This document shows, one piece after another, positions 26,224-37,232 of a stretch of DNA of 52,620 nt. Location: NCBI GenBank assembly GCA_937863225.1, contig CALMEI010000001.1, forward strand, positions 1-52,620. Reading direction: 5' to 3'. This DNA comes from an uncultured Polaromonas sp. Lineage in GTDB: Bacteria; Pseudomonadota; Gammaproteobacteria; Burkholderiales; Burkholderiaceae_C. How positions within the stretch are numbered: the first letter of the stretch is position 1; the number at the start of each line of letters is the position of its first letter. The notes under the pieces were generated by a model. That model was not told the DNA's origin, did not search any database, and saw only the letters and a program-made list of their open reading frames with translations. The position numbers and the translations under genes are program-made.

Positions 26224-27915
26224 TTATGCTTTATCGCCATCGTTATCCAGTTTTGCACGCAACAGTGCGCCTAAGCTGGTGGTACCTGCATTTTCACGTG
26301 CAGATGCTTGGCTCAGTGCTGCCATGGCTTCGCCTTGATCCGCTGCATCTTTTGCCTTGATAGACAATTGAATATTGCGAGTTTTGCGGTCAACATTAAC
26401 GATTACTGCAGTCACTTCGTCACCTTCTTTGAGCACGTTACGCGCATCTTCTACGCGATCACGGCTGATTTCAGAGGCGCGCAAGTAACCAACAATATCT
26501 TCACCCAAATCAATCTCAGCACCCTTTGCATCCACAGTTTTCACCTTACCGGTGACAGTTTGACCTTTGTCGTTGATGGATGTAAATGTGGTGAATGGAT
26601 CGGAATCAAGTTGTTTGATACCCAAAGAGATGCGTTCGCGGTCAACGTCAATGGCCAAAACCAAAGCTTCAACTTCTTGACCTTTTTTGTAATTGCGAAC
26701 AGCCACATCGCCTGCTTCATTCCAAGACAAATCAGACAAATGCACCAAACCGTCAATACCAGCGGCCAAGCCAACAAACACACCAAAGTCAGTAATTGAT
26801 TTGATAGGGCCTTTGACGCGATCGCCACGCTTGGTAGCTTGTGCAAAATCTTGCCAAGGATTGGTCTTGCATTGTTTCATGCCCAAAGAAATGCGGCGTT
26901 TATCTTCGTCGATTTCCAAAACCATGACTTCAACTTCTTGACCCAAAGTCACGAGCTTAGATGGCGCAATATTTTTATTGGTCCAATCCATTTCAGACAC
27001 GTGAACCAAGCCTTCAATGCCTGGCTCCAGTTCAACAAACACGCCATAGTCTGCAATATTGGTTACTTTGCCGAACATGCGAGTGTCTTGTGGATAGCGA
27101 CGGTTCACGCCCAACCATGGGTCTTCACCCATTTGCTTGAGGCCCAAAGAAACACGGTTTTTCTCAGTATCAAACTTGAGAATTTTGGCTGTGATTTCTT
27201 GTCCGGCTGTCACCACTTCAGAAGGGTGACGGACACGGCGCCATGCCATGTCGGTGATGTGCAACAAGCCATCAATGCCGCCGAGGTCAACGAATGCACC
27301 GTATTCGGTGATGTTTTTAACCACGCCATTAACAATTGCGCCTTCTTTCAATGTGTCCATCATTTTGGCGCGCTCAGCACCTTGAGACACTTCAAGCACA
27401 GCACGGTGGCTCAAAACCACGTTGTTGCGCTTGCGATCAAGTTTGATCACTTTGAATTGCAACGATTTGTTTTCGTAGGGTGACAAATCTTTGATAGGGC
27501 GAGATTCAATGAGTGAACCAGGCAAGAAAGCAGCTATGCCATTGACCATTACTTTGAGACCGCCTTTGACTTTGCTGGAAGTCATACCGGTGACAAATTC
27601 GCCAGATTCGAGCGATTTTTCTAAGCTCATCCAAGAGGCGAGACGTTTGGCAGTGTCGCGGCTAACGATGGTGTCGCCATAGCCGTTTTCCATTTGAACG
27701 ATGGCAACTGAGACGAATTCGCCAACGTGGCACTCAACTTCGCCTTGGTCGCTTTTAAATTCGGAGAGTGGTACATAAGCCTCAGATTTGAGACCAGCAT
27801 TGACCACAACAAAGTTGTGTTCAATTCGAATCACTTCAGCGGTAACGACTTCACCGATGCGTGTTTCAGAGGTTTTTTGGGATTCTTCAAATAGGGCTGC
27901 GAAAGATTCTGACAT
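26224..27915 (-). CDS. rpsA: 30S ribosomal protein S1
   Basis: The 563-residue protein contains six S1 RNA-binding repeats; examples are [21 protein letters not shown] and [21 protein letters not shown], given here as repeat starts. S1 binds mRNA and helps initiation. I chose ATG 27915 ([12 protein letters not shown]), with AGGA six to seven bases upstream; an ORF start at 27936 would add seven unsupported residues. It follows aroA-cmk, as in most Proteobacteria where cmk precedes rpsA. Confidence 0.96.
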   Translation of the reverse strand: MSESFAALFEESQKTSETRIGEVVTAEVIRIEHNFVVVNAGLKSEAYVPLSEFKSDQGEVECHVGEFVSVAIVQMENGYGDTIVSRDTAKRLASWMSLEKSLESGEFVTGMTSSKVKGGLKVMVNGIAAFLPGSLIESRPIKDLSPYENKSLQFKVIKLDRKRNNVVLSHRAVLEVSQGAERAKMMDTLKEGAIVNGVVKNITEYGAFVDLGGIDGLLHITDMAWRRVRHPSEVVTAGQEITAKILKFDTEKNRVSLGLKQMGEDPWLGVNRRYPQDTRMFGKVTNIADYGVFVELEPGIEGLVHVSEMDWTNKNIAPSKLVTLGQEVEVMVLEIDEDKRRISLGMKQCKTNPWQDFAQATKRGDRVKGPIKSITDFGVFVGLAAGIDGLVHLSDLSWNEAGDVAVRNYKKGQEVEALVLAIDVDRERISLGIKQLDSDPFTTFTSINDKGQTVTGKVKTVDAKGAEIDLGEDIVGYLRASEISRDRVEDARNVLKEGDEVTAVIVNVDRKTRNIQLSIKAKDAADQGEAMAALSQASARENAGTTSLGALLRAKLDNDGDKA

Positions 27916-27975
27916 GTGTTTTCCTATGCCACTCATAGTCTAAGTACAGCCACACCATTGTGTCTGTTTGTATAG

Positions 27976-30021
27976 CTAGTGAGGGATATGTTGTTTGCTT
28001 TGCCACCAAGCAAGGACTTGAGCTGCCGATTCTGCAATCGATAAATCAGAGTTGTCTAGCAATAAAGCGTCTTGCGCTGGCTTTAATGGCGCAACACTTC
28101 GAGAGGAGTCTCTTGCATCGCGTTCTTCAAGGTCAGTACGAAGACTGTCAATTATAGCTGGAATTCCTTTAGAAATCAATTGCTTATAACGTCGCTGTGC
28201 TCGTTTCTCGGCAGTGGCGGTTAAATACACTTTGAGGGGTGCTTGCGGGAATATCACTGTACCCATGTCACGACCGTCGGCAACCAAGCCGGGTAATTGA
28301 TGAAATTCATGTTGCAACTGTATCAAGGCTTGACGCACGGCTGGCATGGCCGACACTTTAGATGCGTTCATGCCGCCTACCTCAGAACGTATGGCATCAC
28401 TCACTTCAACACCATCCAAGAAAATCGATTCGCCAGCAAAGCGCAATTTCAGCTGAGAAGCCACTTTTGCGATGGCTGATTCATTGTCAATTTCTAAAGC
28501 TAAGCCAAGTTGCAAAGCGGCATATGCCGCGACGCGGTAAAGCGCCCCTGAATCCAAGTAGTGATAGCCCAATTGATGCGCCAAATTGGATGCCAAACTG
28601 CCTTTGCCTGAAGCGCTAGGGCCGTCAATCGTGATCACTGGAATGTTGGTGCTGTTCGTTTGTGTGACTGAAAACAGGGCTTCAAAATAATCAGGGTAAG
28701 TTTTGGCGACGCATTTGGGGTCCAATATGCGAATGGGGAGTCCGGCGGGATTAAATGCAGCCAAGGAGAAACACATGGCGATTCGGTGGTCGTCGTAAGT
28801 GTGAATGGCCGCGGTTTTCCAATCAGCGGTGTTTGGTGGTGGCGTGATGCGCAGGAAATCGGGCCCTTCTTCGACTGTCGCTCCCAATTTACGTAACTCA
28901 GTGGCCATGGCCACAATGCGGTCTGTTTCTTTGACGCGCCAACTGGCGATGTTCCTGAGTGTGCTGGTGCCGTCTGCATACAAGGCCATCACAGCCAATG
29001 TCATGGCCGCATCAGGAATGTGGTTGCAATCTAAATCAATGGCTTTGAGCGGCCAAGCACCACGCGATATTTCAAGGTGATTCTCTCCGCTTTTGACCAC
29101 AGCACCCATCGCTTGCGCAGCTTCTACAAAACGTATATCGCCTTGAATGGATTGAGCTCCCACACCGTCAATTCGCACAGCTTTGTGTGAGTTTGTATGA
29201 TGATTTTCGGCTGTATCCGGCGTAGTTATTGCACCTAGCGCTATAAAATAGCTAGCAGATGAGGCGTCAGCTTCAACATGTATGCTACCGGGTGAGCGGT
29301 AGTTGCTGCCTGTGTGAATGGTGAATTTTTGCCAACCATCACGCTCAACAGTGATTCCAAATTTGGCCAACAAGTTGAGTGTGATTTCAATGTAAGGCTT
29401 TGAAATCAATTCGCCTATCACTTCAATCACGATGTTTTGTTTCGCACCATTGGCGACCAGCGGCAATGCAAGAAGCAATGCAGTTAAGAATTGGCTAGAG
29501 ACATCACCCCTGACTTGAATGGGCTCATTCAAATCGAAGCTTTTCACTGCGGTGATGCGCAAAGGTGGAAAGCCCACTTCACCCGAATACTCAATTTGGC
29601 AGCCCAACTGACGTAACCCATCCACCAAATCACCGATCGGGCGTTCATGCATGCGCGCGATACCGCTGAGATCAAAACTGGTGTTGCCGCTGGCCAATAC
29701 GGCCAATGCGGCCGTTAATGGCCGCATCGCTGTTCCAGCATTGCCCAGAAACAATTTGCAGGAAGGCAAATTGGTTTGACCGCCGATTCCTTTGATGGTG
29801 ATGCTATTGCCATCTTTAACGATGTGGCACCCCAGTTGTGCCAGTGCGGTCAACATCACCTGGGTGTCATCTGAATCAAGCAAATCGTGGACTGTGGTGG
29901 TTCCGTTGCACAAAGCTGCGAGTAACAAAACACGATTAGAAATGCTTTTAGAGCCAGGCAATACAACGGTTCCGCTGGCATGACTTAAAGGCGGAATGTC
30001 TAGGAATACCGTACTGAACAT
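27976..30021 (-). CDS. aroA-cmk: Fused EPSP synthase / cytidylate kinase
   Basis: The 681-residue protein has an N-terminal EPSP synthase (about 1-445; [17 protein letters not shown] and [17 protein letters not shown]). The C-terminal CMP kinase begins near residue 460 ([19 protein letters not shown], then YLDSGALYR and [12 protein letters not shown]). AroA makes 5-enolpyruvylshikimate-3-phosphate; Cmk phosphorylates CMP and dCMP. The fusion of these usually adjacent genes is known in some Burkholderiales. The AroA part has a short extra loop (about 258-272, [16 protein letters not shown]) that begins in a copy of the dispersed repeat. It starts six bases after the tyrA stop. Confidence 0.93.
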   Translation of the reverse strand: MFSTVFLDIPPLSHASGTVVLPGSKSISNRVLLLAALCNGTTTVHDLLDSDDTQVMLTALAQLGCHIVKDGNSITIKGIGGQTNLPSCKLFLGNAGTAMRPLTAALAVLASGNTSFDLSGIARMHERPIGDLVDGLRQLGCQIEYSGEVGFPPLRITAVKSFDLNEPIQVRGDVSSQFLTALLLALPLVANGAKQNIVIEVIGELISKPYIEITLNLLAKFGITVERDGWQKFTIHTGSNYRSPGSIHVEADASSASYFIALGAITTPDTAENHHTNSHKAVRIDGVGAQSIQGDIRFVEAAQAMGAVVKSGENHLEISRGAWPLKAIDLDCNHIPDAAMTLAVMALYADGTSTLRNIASWRVKETDRIVAMATELRKLGATVEEGPDFLRITPPPNTADWKTAAIHTYDDHRIAMCFSLAAFNPAGLPIRILDPKCVAKTYPDYFEALFSVTQTNSTNIPVITIDGPSASGKGSLASNLAHQLGYHYLDSGALYRVAAYAALQLGLALEIDNESAIAKVASQLKLRFAGESIFLDGVEVSDAIRSEVGGMNASKVSAMPAVRQALIQLQHEFHQLPGLVADGRDMGTVIFPQAPLKVYLTATAEKRAQRRYKQLISKGIPAIIDSLRTDLEERDARDSSRSVAPLKPAQDALLLDNSDLSIAESAAQVLAWWQSKQHIPH
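29210..29255 (+). repeat. Dispersed repeat copy 6, inside aroA
   Basis: The plus strand reads GGCTGTATCCGGCGTAGTTA then TTGCACCTAGCGCTATAAAATAGC. It aligns with the family (GGCGTATTTATTGCCTA...GCTATTAAA...ATAGC). Read on the minus strand in frame, it encodes [15 protein letters not shown]. Confidence 0.65.
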
Positions 30022-30027
30022 GAGAGA

Positions 30028-30936
30028 TTAATTTTCTTGATTCTTATCCGCAAGTTGCCATTGGTTGCGCTCATGACTGGCTTTGGTCAAAGCAGTCGTC
30101 AGTGAAGCGCTGTCATTATTGGCAATCATGGACGATAAAACATTCAGCGTTTGTTTGAATTGGTCAATTTGCTCGGTCATTTGAAGGCGGTTCGCCAGAA
30201 AGATGTCATGCCACATTTTGGGATCGCTGGCAGCAATGCGGGTGAAATCTCGAAAACCTGTTCCTGCTAAGTCTAAAAAAGCATCGCCTTTCGCCTGTGA
30301 TGTGATGCTGTTCATCAAGGCAAAAGCCAACAAATGTGGCAAATGGCTAACTGCTGCAAAAGCCGCATCATGTGCCTCAGGTGGCATTACTTTGACTTGA
30401 CAACCCAACGCCGTCCATACTGCTTCGGCTTGGTTCAATTGGGTCATGTTGGTTTTGGCTGTTGGGGTCAAAATAACTTGACGCCCTGTATACAGATTGA
30501 TATCAGCGTGTTCGACACCTGATAGTTCTTTGCCAGCTATTGGGTGTGCTGGTACAAACGATCCAAACATGGTACCCAATATGCGCCGCGCTGCATCGAC
30601 CACATCTTGTTTGGTCGATCCAACATCCATTAACAACATGTCTGCGGTGACCAAGTGTTTGATGGCTTTGAGCGTAGGCTCTGTGGCAGAAACGGGAACG
30701 GCAATCAATACCAAATTTGAGCCCGAAACAGCTTGCAAAGCGGATGCGACTTCCACATCAATCACACCCATTTTGAGTGCTTTTGCGGTCGTGGTGGGAG
30801 ATTTGCTATAGCCTACGACGCGTTTAACAAGTCCAGCCTTCTTCATGGCCAATGCAAACGAGCTGCCCATTAGGCCGCAGCCTATGATGCCAATTTGCTC
30901 AAACATCACAGGTTTTGATTTTCCGAATTTAAACAT
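30028..30936 (-). CDS. tyrA: Prephenate dehydrogenase
   Basis: The 302-residue protein has the NAD-binding motif IGIIGCGLMGSSFALAM (about 17-33), the conserved DVGSTKQDV, PAHPIAGKELSGVEHA and the dehydrogenase segment SHLPHLLAFALM. It oxidises prephenate to 4-hydroxyphenylpyruvate for tyrosine. The start may be at 30906 (MFEQIG), where family resemblance begins; neither ATG has a clear ribosome-binding site. It sits between pheA and aroA-cmk in the aromatic operon. Confidence 0.92.
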   Translation of the reverse strand: MFKFGKSKPVMFEQIGIIGCGLMGSSFALAMKKAGLVKRVVGYSKSPTTTAKALKMGVIDVEVASALQAVSGSNLVLIAVPVSATEPTLKAIKHLVTADMLLMDVGSTKQDVVDAARRILGTMFGSFVPAHPIAGKELSGVEHADINLYTGRQVILTPTAKTNMTQLNQAEAVWTALGCQVKVMPPEAHDAAFAAVSHLPHLLAFALMNSITSQAKGDAFLDLAGTGFRDFTRIAASDPKMWHDIFLANRLQMTEQIDQFKQTLNVLSSMIANNDSASLTTALTKASHERNQWQLADKNQEN

Positions 30937-30966
30937 GGTACGTTAGTGTGCAGAATGGTTGGCGTT

Positions 30967-32049
30967 TCAATCGCTTACCGCGTAGCTGCCCAGCAATTTA
31001 TAAAAAGCACACAGTCCTTGCAACTCATGCAATGCCGCAGCCACATGTGGTGTAGAAGGATGCCCCACCAAATCAATGTAGAAGAAATATTCCCATTGCC
31101 CAGATCGTGCTGGACGTGATTCAAACCGCGTCATCGAAACGCCATGCTTCTTTAGGGGAATCAATAAATCATGCACAGCGCCAGGTTTGTTGGGGACAGA
31201 AACTATCAGACTGATGCAATCTTTGCCCGACGCAGCTGGCATGGGTTGCGTTTGCGGCAGGCAAACGACGGCAAAGCGCGTGCGATTAAAGGCATCGTCT
31301 TGTATGGCATGTGCGACCACATGCAAACCAAACTCAGCTCCCGCACGTTCACTGGCAATACCCGCCCAATTGGGGTTGCTGGCAGCCAAGCGTGCACCTT
31401 CAGCATTGCTAGAGACTGCGCGGCGTTCGGTATTTGGCAAGTGCTGTGACAACCAGCCTTGGCACTGTGCCAAGGCTTGTGGATGCGCCAAAACCACTTC
31501 AATGTTGTCAAGAGAATTGGATAAACGCAACAAATGGTGGCGCACTAAAAAACTGGTTTCGCCAATGATGTGCAAAGGCGAATTGAGAAACAAGTCCAAA
31601 GTGCGTGTGACCACGCCTTCGGTGTTGTTTTCAACCGGTACGACGCCAAAATCTGCGCTGCCCGAGGTGGTGGCGTGGAACACTTCGTCAAAACTGGCGC
31701 AAGGGATGTGTTCTATGCTGGTGCCAAAAAATTGCAAAGCCGCTAATTCACTGAACGTGCCAGCTGGTCCTAAGTAAGCCACACGTTGTGGCGCTTCAAG
31801 TGAGCGGCAGGCCGACATGATTTCGCGCCAGATGTGTGCCACGCTGGCATTTTTAATTGGCCCGGCGTTGGCTTGTTGCAAACCACTGATAACTTGCGCT
31901 TCACGTTCGGGTCGATAAACCGGAGACCCATCGAGTTTTTTGATCTCACCCACTTCAGCCGCAAAACCGGCGCGCCGGTTGAGCAATGCCAACAGCTCTT
32001 TGTCTGTCGCATCAATCAAATCGCGCAATTGTTGCAGGGTTCTGGACAT
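30967..32049 (-). CDS. pheA: Chorismate mutase / prephenate dehydratase
   Basis: The product is 360 residues from ATG 32049. The N-terminal AroQ chorismate mutase (LRDLIDATDKELLALLNRRA, about 7-90) is followed by a prephenate dehydratase (YLGPAGTFSELAA near 104, GVVPVENNTEGVV, with catalytic TRF in NRTRFAVV) and an ACT regulatory domain (SLIVSVPNKPGAVHDLL and ESRPARSGQWEYFFYID). It makes phenylpyruvate and is normally inhibited by phenylalanine through the ACT domain. The gene lies 92 bases past the gyrA stop; serC, often found here in relatives, is absent. Confidence 0.94.
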   Translation of the reverse strand: MSRTLQQLRDLIDATDKELLALLNRRAGFAAEVGEIKKLDGSPVYRPEREAQVISGLQQANAGPIKNASVAHIWREIMSACRSLEAPQRVAYLGPAGTFSELAALQFFGTSIEHIPCASFDEVFHATTSGSADFGVVPVENNTEGVVTRTLDLFLNSPLHIIGETSFLVRHHLLRLSNSLDNIEVVLAHPQALAQCQGWLSQHLPNTERRAVSSNAEGARLAASNPNWAGIASERAGAEFGLHVVAHAIQDDAFNRTRFAVVCLPQTQPMPAASGKDCISLIVSVPNKPGAVHDLLIPLKKHGVSMTRFESRPARSGQWEYFFYIDLVGHPSTPHVAAALHELQGLCAFYKLLGSYAVSD

Positions 32050-32080
32050 GATGAAGTTCGTTGATTTATATAACAAATAT

Positions 32081-32130
32081 GGCTGTAAGCCGCGTATTTA
32101 TTGCCTATAGTGCTATTATATTTGTAGCGA
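32081..32130 (+). repeat. Dispersed repeat copy 7
   Basis: The copy reads GGCTGTAAGCCGCGTATTTA then TTGCCTATAGTGCTATTATATTTGTAGCGA. It fills the short gap between gyrA and pheA, a place where serC is found in related genomes. Confidence 0.85.
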
Positions 32131-32140
32131 TACGGATATT

Positions 32141-34837
32141 TTATGCATCGCCATCAGGTTCTGCATCATGGTCGACTGCGGGTGTATTTCCAACTTTGTC
32201 GGCATTGACATCATCGGTTGGTGCATCACCCGCATCAATGGCATCGTTGGTATTGGCATCGTTTTCGACGATGCGTTGCAAGCCGCTGAGTTGAGAACCT
32301 TCATCCAAACCGATCAAGGTCACGCCCTGAGTGGCGCGTCCCATTTCGCGTATTTCGGCCACGCGGGTGCGCACCAAAACACCTTTGTCGGTGATCAACA
32401 TGATTTCATCGTCGGTATGCACCAAGGTGGCTGCAACCACTTTGCCGTTGCGTTCCGATTGCTGAATCGCAATCATGCCTTTGGTGCCACGACCGTGGCG
32501 CGTGTATTCGGTGATGCTGGTGCGCTTACCGTAGCCGTTTTGGGTGGCCGTCAAAACACTTTGCTGTTCATCTTCTGCCACCAACATGGCGATGACGCTT
32601 TGACCGTCTTCTAAATTCATACCGCGCACACCACGCGCACCGCGACCGACAGGGCGCACATCGTTTTCGTCAAAGCGTACCGCTTTGCCGGCGTCGCTGA
32701 ACAGCATCACATCATGCTGGCCGTCGGTGAGTGCGGCGCCAATTAAATAGTCGCCTTCGTCCAAGGTGACGGCAATGATGCCGCCTTTGCGAGGGTTGTT
32801 GAATTCATCCAGCGATGTTTTCTTAACGGTGCCCATGCTGGTCGCCATGAACACATACTGGTCTGCAGGGAAACTGGTTTTTTCGCCTGTCAGAGGTAAG
32901 ACCACGGTTATTTTTTCGCCGTCTTGCAATGGGAACATATTGACAATGGGGCGACCGCGCGAGCCGCGTGATCCCGCTGGCACTTCCCAAACCTTGAGCC
33001 AGTACAAACGCCCACGGTTTGAGAAGCACAAAATATAGTCGTGTGTATTGGCCACAAAAAGTTGGTCCACCCAATCGTCTTCTTTGGTGGCAGTGGCTTG
33101 CTTGCCACGCCCACCGCGTTTTTGCGCGCGGTATTCAGACAATGGTTGACTCTTGATATAGCCGCTGTGGCTCATGGTCACCACCATGTCGGTTGGGGTG
33201 ATCAGATCTTCGGTGGACAAGTCGAATGAGCTGTGCTCCACCAAACTGCGGCGTGCGCCCAATTTGCTTTGACCGAACTCCAATTTAATGGCAGCGAGTT
33301 CTTCGCTGATGATGCTGGAAACGCGAGACGGCGTGGCCAAAATATGCAGCAAGTCGTCAATCTCAGCCATCACGTCTTTGTATTCGGCAATGATTTTGTC
33401 TTGCTCCAAACCGGTCAAACGCTGCAAACGCATTTGTAAAATCTCTTGCGCTTGCACTTCAGATAATTTGTACAAACCACCAGGTTCTAATCCGAACTCG
33501 CGCTCCAAACCGTCGGGACGGTAATCGTCCGCATTGATCACACCACCATCGGCACGGGTACGGGTGAGCATTTCGCGTACCAGCGAGCTGTCCCACGATT
33601 TGCTCATCAATTCAACTTTGGCAACCGGGGGTGTCGGTGCATTGCGAATCAACGCAATGAATTCATCAATGTTCGCCAATGCAACGGCCAAACCTTCCAA
33701 TACATGGCCACGTTCACGCGCTTTACGCAAGTTGTAAACTGTGCGGCGTGTCACCACTTCGCGACGGTGATCTAAGAAGACTTCGATCAAATCTTTCAGG
33801 TTGCACAACTTTGGTTGACCATTCACCAAAGCCACCATGTTGATGCCAAAGGTGTCTTGCAACTGGGTTTGTTTGTACAGGTTGTTCAGCACCACTTCAG
33901 GCACTTCACCGCGTTTGAGTTCAATCACCAAACGCATGCCTGATTTATCAGATTCATCTTGAATATGCGAAATGCCTTCGATTTTTTTCTCGTGCACCAA
34001 TTCCGCCATGCGCTCTTGCAGTGACTTTTTGTTCACCTGGTAGGGCAGTTCATCCACAATGATGGATTGACGCTGACCTTTGTCAATGTCTTCAAAATGG
34101 CATTTGGCACGCATCACCACCCGGCCACGACCTGTGCGGTAGCCGTCTTTCACGCCATTGATGCCGTAAATAATGCCACCGGTAGGAAAGTCAGGTGCTG
34201 GAATAATTTCCATCAGCTCGTCGATGTTGGTTTGTGGGTTGGCCAATAAATGCAAACAGGCATCAACCACCTCGTTCAGATTGTGGGGTGGGATATTGGT
34301 GGCCATGCCCACAGCAATACCGCCTGCACCGTTGACCAGCAAATTCGGAAAACGCGCTGGCATGACCAAAGGCTCAGATTCACTGCCATCGTAGTTGGGG
34401 CCAAAATCAACCGTTTCTTTGTCCAAGTCGGCCAATAATTCGTGTGCAATTTTAGCCATGCGGATTTCGGTGTAACGCATTGCAGCGGCGTTATCGCCGT
34501 CGACCGATCCGAAGTTACCTTGTCCGTCTACCAACATGTGGCGCATCGAAAAATCTTGCGCCATGCGAACGATGGTGTCGTATACGGCGCTGTCGCCGTG
34601 CGGGTGGTATTTACCAATCACGTCACCGACGATACGGGCTGATTTCTTATATGGTTTGTTGTAATCGTTCGACAACTCATGCATGGCGTACAACACGCGA
34701 CGGTGCACGGGTTTCAAGCCATCACGTGCGTCGGGCAATGCGCGACCCACAATCACGCTCATCGCGTAATCGAGGTATGAGCGGCGCATTTCCTCTTCGA
34801 GACTGATGGGCAAGGTTTCTTTAGCGAACTGGGACAT
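32141..34837 (-). CDS. gyrA: DNA gyrase subunit A
   Basis: The 898-residue protein has active-site Y122 in [10 protein letters not shown] and the quinolone-determining segment [13 protein letters not shown] with Ser83 and Asp87 (E. coli numbering) unchanged, so no common resistance substitution is present there. The six-bladed C-terminal beta-pinwheel is present (GyrA box region QKRGGRGK). A Asp-rich C-terminal tail (about 870-898) follows. GyrA with GyrB introduces negative supercoils. It is transcribed divergently from the ompA-like genes. Confidence 0.96.
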   Translation of the reverse strand: MSQFAKETLPISLEEEMRRSYLDYAMSVIVGRALPDARDGLKPVHRRVLYAMHELSNDYNKPYKKSARIVGDVIGKYHPHGDSAVYDTIVRMAQDFSMRHMLVDGQGNFGSVDGDNAAAMRYTEIRMAKIAHELLADLDKETVDFGPNYDGSESEPLVMPARFPNLLVNGAGGIAVGMATNIPPHNLNEVVDACLHLLANPQTNIDELMEIIPAPDFPTGGIIYGINGVKDGYRTGRGRVVMRAKCHFEDIDKGQRQSIIVDELPYQVNKKSLQERMAELVHEKKIEGISHIQDESDKSGMRLVIELKRGEVPEVVLNNLYKQTQLQDTFGINMVALVNGQPKLCNLKDLIEVFLDHRREVVTRRTVYNLRKARERGHVLEGLAVALANIDEFIALIRNAPTPPVAKVELMSKSWDSSLVREMLTRTRADGGVINADDYRPDGLEREFGLEPGGLYKLSEVQAQEILQMRLQRLTGLEQDKIIAEYKDVMAEIDDLLHILATPSRVSSIISEELAAIKLEFGQSKLGARRSLVEHSSFDLSTEDLITPTDMVVTMSHSGYIKSQPLSEYRAQKRGGRGKQATATKEDDWVDQLFVANTHDYILCFSNRGRLYWLKVWEVPAGSRGSRGRPIVNMFPLQDGEKITVVLPLTGEKTSFPADQYVFMATSMGTVKKTSLDEFNNPRKGGIIAVTLDEGDYLIGAALTDGQHDVMLFSDAGKAVRFDENDVRPVGRGARGVRGMNLEDGQSVIAMLVAEDEQQSVLTATQNGYGKRTSITEYTRHGRGTKGMIAIQQSERNGKVVAATLVHTDDEIMLITDKGVLVRTRVAEIREMGRATQGVTLIGLDEGSQLSGLQRIVENDANTNDAIDAGDAPTDDVNADKVGNTPAVDHDAEPDGDA

Positions 34838-35110
34838 GTGAGACTTGGAGTTGGTAGACTTAATTTTTAAATGGCAAACAGGTTGTTATTTTAAGCTGGC
34901 ATCTTGTTGCATGAAAGCAACGCACAACTTTATTTACCAAATAAAGGAACTTTCCGATGCAATTTACATAAAGAGCGGTTTTCAGCTGTGGCACAATGGC
35001 AGTTAACGGTTTAGGCGAGGTTCACTAAAGCTTTGGATAACGTCAACTTAAAACGTCAGCTTATGCAGCATTGCTGTAAAACAATTTTTTCATCAAAAAA
35101 GGGGTTCACC

Positions 35111-35494
35111 ATGAAATTTACCAAAGTAGCAGCAGTCATTGCAGCATTGACAGTTGCAAGTACAGCATTCGCCACAGGTACCGCAGTTAACAGCGACAAC
35201 TGGCGCAATGGTTCAGGCAATTTGCAATGGAAAATTGGCAATGCGTCTGGCTTGTGCTGGCGCAATGCAGGCTGGACACCTGCGACAGCAGCACCTGGTT
35301 GCGATGGCGCGATTGCCGCAGCCGCACCAGCAGCAGCCGTGGCTCCAGTGATGGCAGCAGCACCAGCGCCCGCAGCAGCTAAACCAGCCGCAGCGCCTGC
35401 ACCAGCCGCAGCACCAGCTGCAGCACCTGCACCTGCTCCTGCAGCCAAGCCAGCCATGAAAGCCAAGCGCAAAGCTAAGCAAGACCGTAATTAA
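35111..35494 (+). CDS. Secreted OmpA-like N-terminal region lacking the OmpA domain
   Basis: The 127-residue protein has a signal peptide (MKFTKVAAVIAALTVASTAFA) and then a conserved segment TGTAVNSDNWRNGSGNLQWK and GLCWRNAGWTPATAAPGCDG. It ends in an Ala/Pro-rich tail and a basic end (KAKRKAKQDRN). The first part is nearly identical to the OmpA-type gene just downstream, but the peptidoglycan-binding OmpA domain is missing. It is either a decayed tandem duplicate or a real short protein. Ribosome-binding site AAGGGG lies upstream. Confidence 0.75.
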   Translation: MKFTKVAAVIAALTVASTAFATGTAVNSDNWRNGSGNLQWKIGNASGLCWRNAGWTPATAAPGCDGAIAAAAPAAAVAPVMAAAPAPAAAKPAAAPAPAAAPAAAPAPAPAAKPAMKAKRKAKQDRN

Positions 35495-35608
35495 AACAAC
35501 AAGGCAAGCGATTCAGCACAGTTTTGATGAATGGCTTGCTTTAGTTATCAAAATAAGTTAAATTTGAATTTCGCGAGCAGTCAATTTTTTATAAAAGGTC
35601 GAATTAAT

Positions 35609-36283
35609 ATGAAGAAACTCAATCAAGTAGCAATGATGGTTGCATCCATCGCCGTAGCCGGCTCTGCATTTGCCACAGGCACCGCTGTTAACAGCGACAA
35701 CTGGCGCAATGGTTCAGGCAACCTGCAATGGAAACTTGGCAATGCTTCTGGCTTGTGCTGGCGCAATGCCAACTGGACGCCAGCCACCGCTGCGCCTGGT
35801 TGTGATGGTGCTATTGCACCAGCTGCTGCAGCACCTGCCGCTGCCGCTGCACCAGTTATGGCTGCCAAGCCAGCCGCTGCTGCACCAGCCGCTGCAAAAC
35901 CAGCTGCACCTGCCGCTGCTGCTGCAGCGACCAAAGTGACTTACGCAGCTGATACATTCTTTGCAGCTAACCAAGCGGTACTCAAAGCCGCTGGCAAAGC
36001 CAAATTGGACGATTTGATTGGCAAAGTCAAAGGCATTAACTTGGAAGTGATTGTTGCAGTGGGTCATACTGATTCAAAAGGCAGCGATTAAGCCAATCAA
36101 GCTTTGTCAGTTCGCCGTGCTGAAGCTGTAAAAGCCTACTTGGTGTCTAAAGGCATCGAGAAAAACCGTGTTTACACTGAAGGCAAAGGCTCTAAGCAAC
36201 CCGTGGCTGACAACAAGACAGCTGAAGGCCGTGCTAAAAACAACCGCGTCGAAATCGAAGTGGTTGGTACACAAAAGAAATAA
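35609..36283 (+). pseudogene. ompA: OmpA-family outer-membrane protein gene with in-frame stop
   Basis: The frame has a signal peptide (MKKLNQVAMMVASIAVAGSAFA), the conserved WRNGSGNLQWK region, an Ala/Pro linker (about 75-115) and an OmpA_C domain (VTYAADTFFAANQAVL onward). A TAA stop at 36089-36091 interrupts this domain right after GHTDSKGSD, where relatives continue. The rest of the domain (LSVRRAEAVKAYLVSKGIEK, then NRVEIEVVGTQKK) continues in the same frame to 36283. A one-base change from TAT, TAC, AAA or a similar codon explains it. If real, only a 160-residue truncated product is made; otherwise it is a sequence error. OmpA domains bind peptidoglycan. Confidence 0.85.
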
Positions 36284-36345
36284 TTTAGCCGCACTTTTGC
36301 CAACTCACACGCATGTGTTGAGTTAAAAAGTAACATTATTTGTGA

Positions 36346-36374
36346 GCCTCTGGGGTCAAACTCAGGGGCTTTTT
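36346..36374 (+). terminator. Terminator after ompA gene
   Basis: GCCTCTG, loop GGGTCAAACT, CAGGGGC then TTTTT. The stem is 7 bp with one T-G pair, about 63 bases past the second OmpA stop. An extra hairpin AACTCACAC...GTGTTGAGTT lies just upstream (36302-36324). Confidence 0.75.
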
Positions 36375-36486
36375 CACGTTTATGAGGGTTTTCTTTGCTT
36401 CTTTTAAGCTGAATTACCGTTTCACATGCTAAATTACCTGCCGTCCTCAATTGAAATTAAGCTATTTAGAAAGTACGCAGAAACTT

Positions 36487-37206
36487 ATGCCTACCGCACA
36501 ACAAGCGCTGAATGTTGATCCATCCGAGATTGCCAAGTTCTCTGACTTGGCACATCATTGGTGGGACACGCAAAGCGAGTTCGCACCATTGCATGCCATT
36601 AACCCATTGCGATTGGATTGGATCAATGGCTTGAGCCCACTCGCAGGAAAGCGGGTGCTGGATGTTGGCTGTGGTGGCGGTATTTTGGCTGATGCCATGG
36701 CGCGTAAAGGTGCAGATGTGCTGGGCATTGATTTGGCGGCCAAATCACTCAAGGTTGCAAAATTGCACGCGTTAGAAGCTCAAACGCCTCACATCAACTA
36801 CCGCGAAATCAGCGCCGAGGCTTTGGCAGCAGAACAGCCCGCCAGTTTTGACGTGGTAACCTGCATGGAAATGCTGGAGCATGTGCCCAACCCGCAGTCG
36901 ATTATTACGGCATGTGCAGCCTTGGTGAAACCAGGTGGTTATGTGTATTTTTCAACCATCAATCGCAATACCAAAGCCTATATGTTTGCAATTGTTGGTG
37001 CAGAGTATGTCCTGAAGATGCTTCCACGTGGCACCCACGATTATGCAAAATTCATCACACCCAGTGAATTGATTGGGTTTGCCCGCAAACAATCTCTTGA
37101 CGTGCAAGCCATGCGCGGTTTGGAATACAACCCTTTGAGTAAGCGCTACAAGCTGAGCGCAGATACCAGTGTCAATTACTTGGTAGCAACTCAAAAGGCT
37201 GTATAG
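36487..37206 (+). CDS. ubiG: Ubiquinone biosynthesis O-methyltransferase
   Basis: The protein is about 239 residues. It has the SAM-binding motif VLDVGCGGGILADAMA, post-motif CMEMLEHVPNPQ and the UbiG-type HHWWDTQSEFAPLHAINP and FSTINRNTKAY. It methylates two hydroxyl groups during ubiquinone synthesis. I chose ATG 36487; an upstream TTG at 36451 is possible. It lies before gph, the usual Burkholderiales pair. Confidence 0.92.
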   Translation: MPTAQQALNVDPSEIAKFSDLAHHWWDTQSEFAPLHAINPLRLDWINGLSPLAGKRVLDVGCGGGILADAMARKGADVLGIDLAAKSLKVAKLHALEAQTPHINYREISAEALAAEQPASFDVVTCMEMLEHVPNPQSIITACAALVKPGGYVYFSTINRNTKAYMFAIVGAEYVLKMLPRGTHDYAKFITPSELIGFARKQSLDVQAMRGLEYNPLSKRYKLSADTSVNYLVATQKAV

Positions 37207-37232
37207 AAATCACACCTGACAGTGACAAAAAT

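Noticed and set aside
26308-27483. Long plus-strand open frames opposite rpsA
   Set aside because: They arise from the codon bias of rpsA; rpsA itself is unmistakable.
35056-35472. Ala/Gly-rich reading frame on the minus strand opposite the first OmpA-like gene
   Set aside because: It is the mirror of the Ala/Pro-rich coding region with no start signals of its own.
36089-36091. Programmed stop-codon readthrough or selenocysteine-type recoding in ompA
   Set aside because: The stop is TAA, the least leaky codon, and no downstream recoding structure is apparent; mutation or error is simpler.
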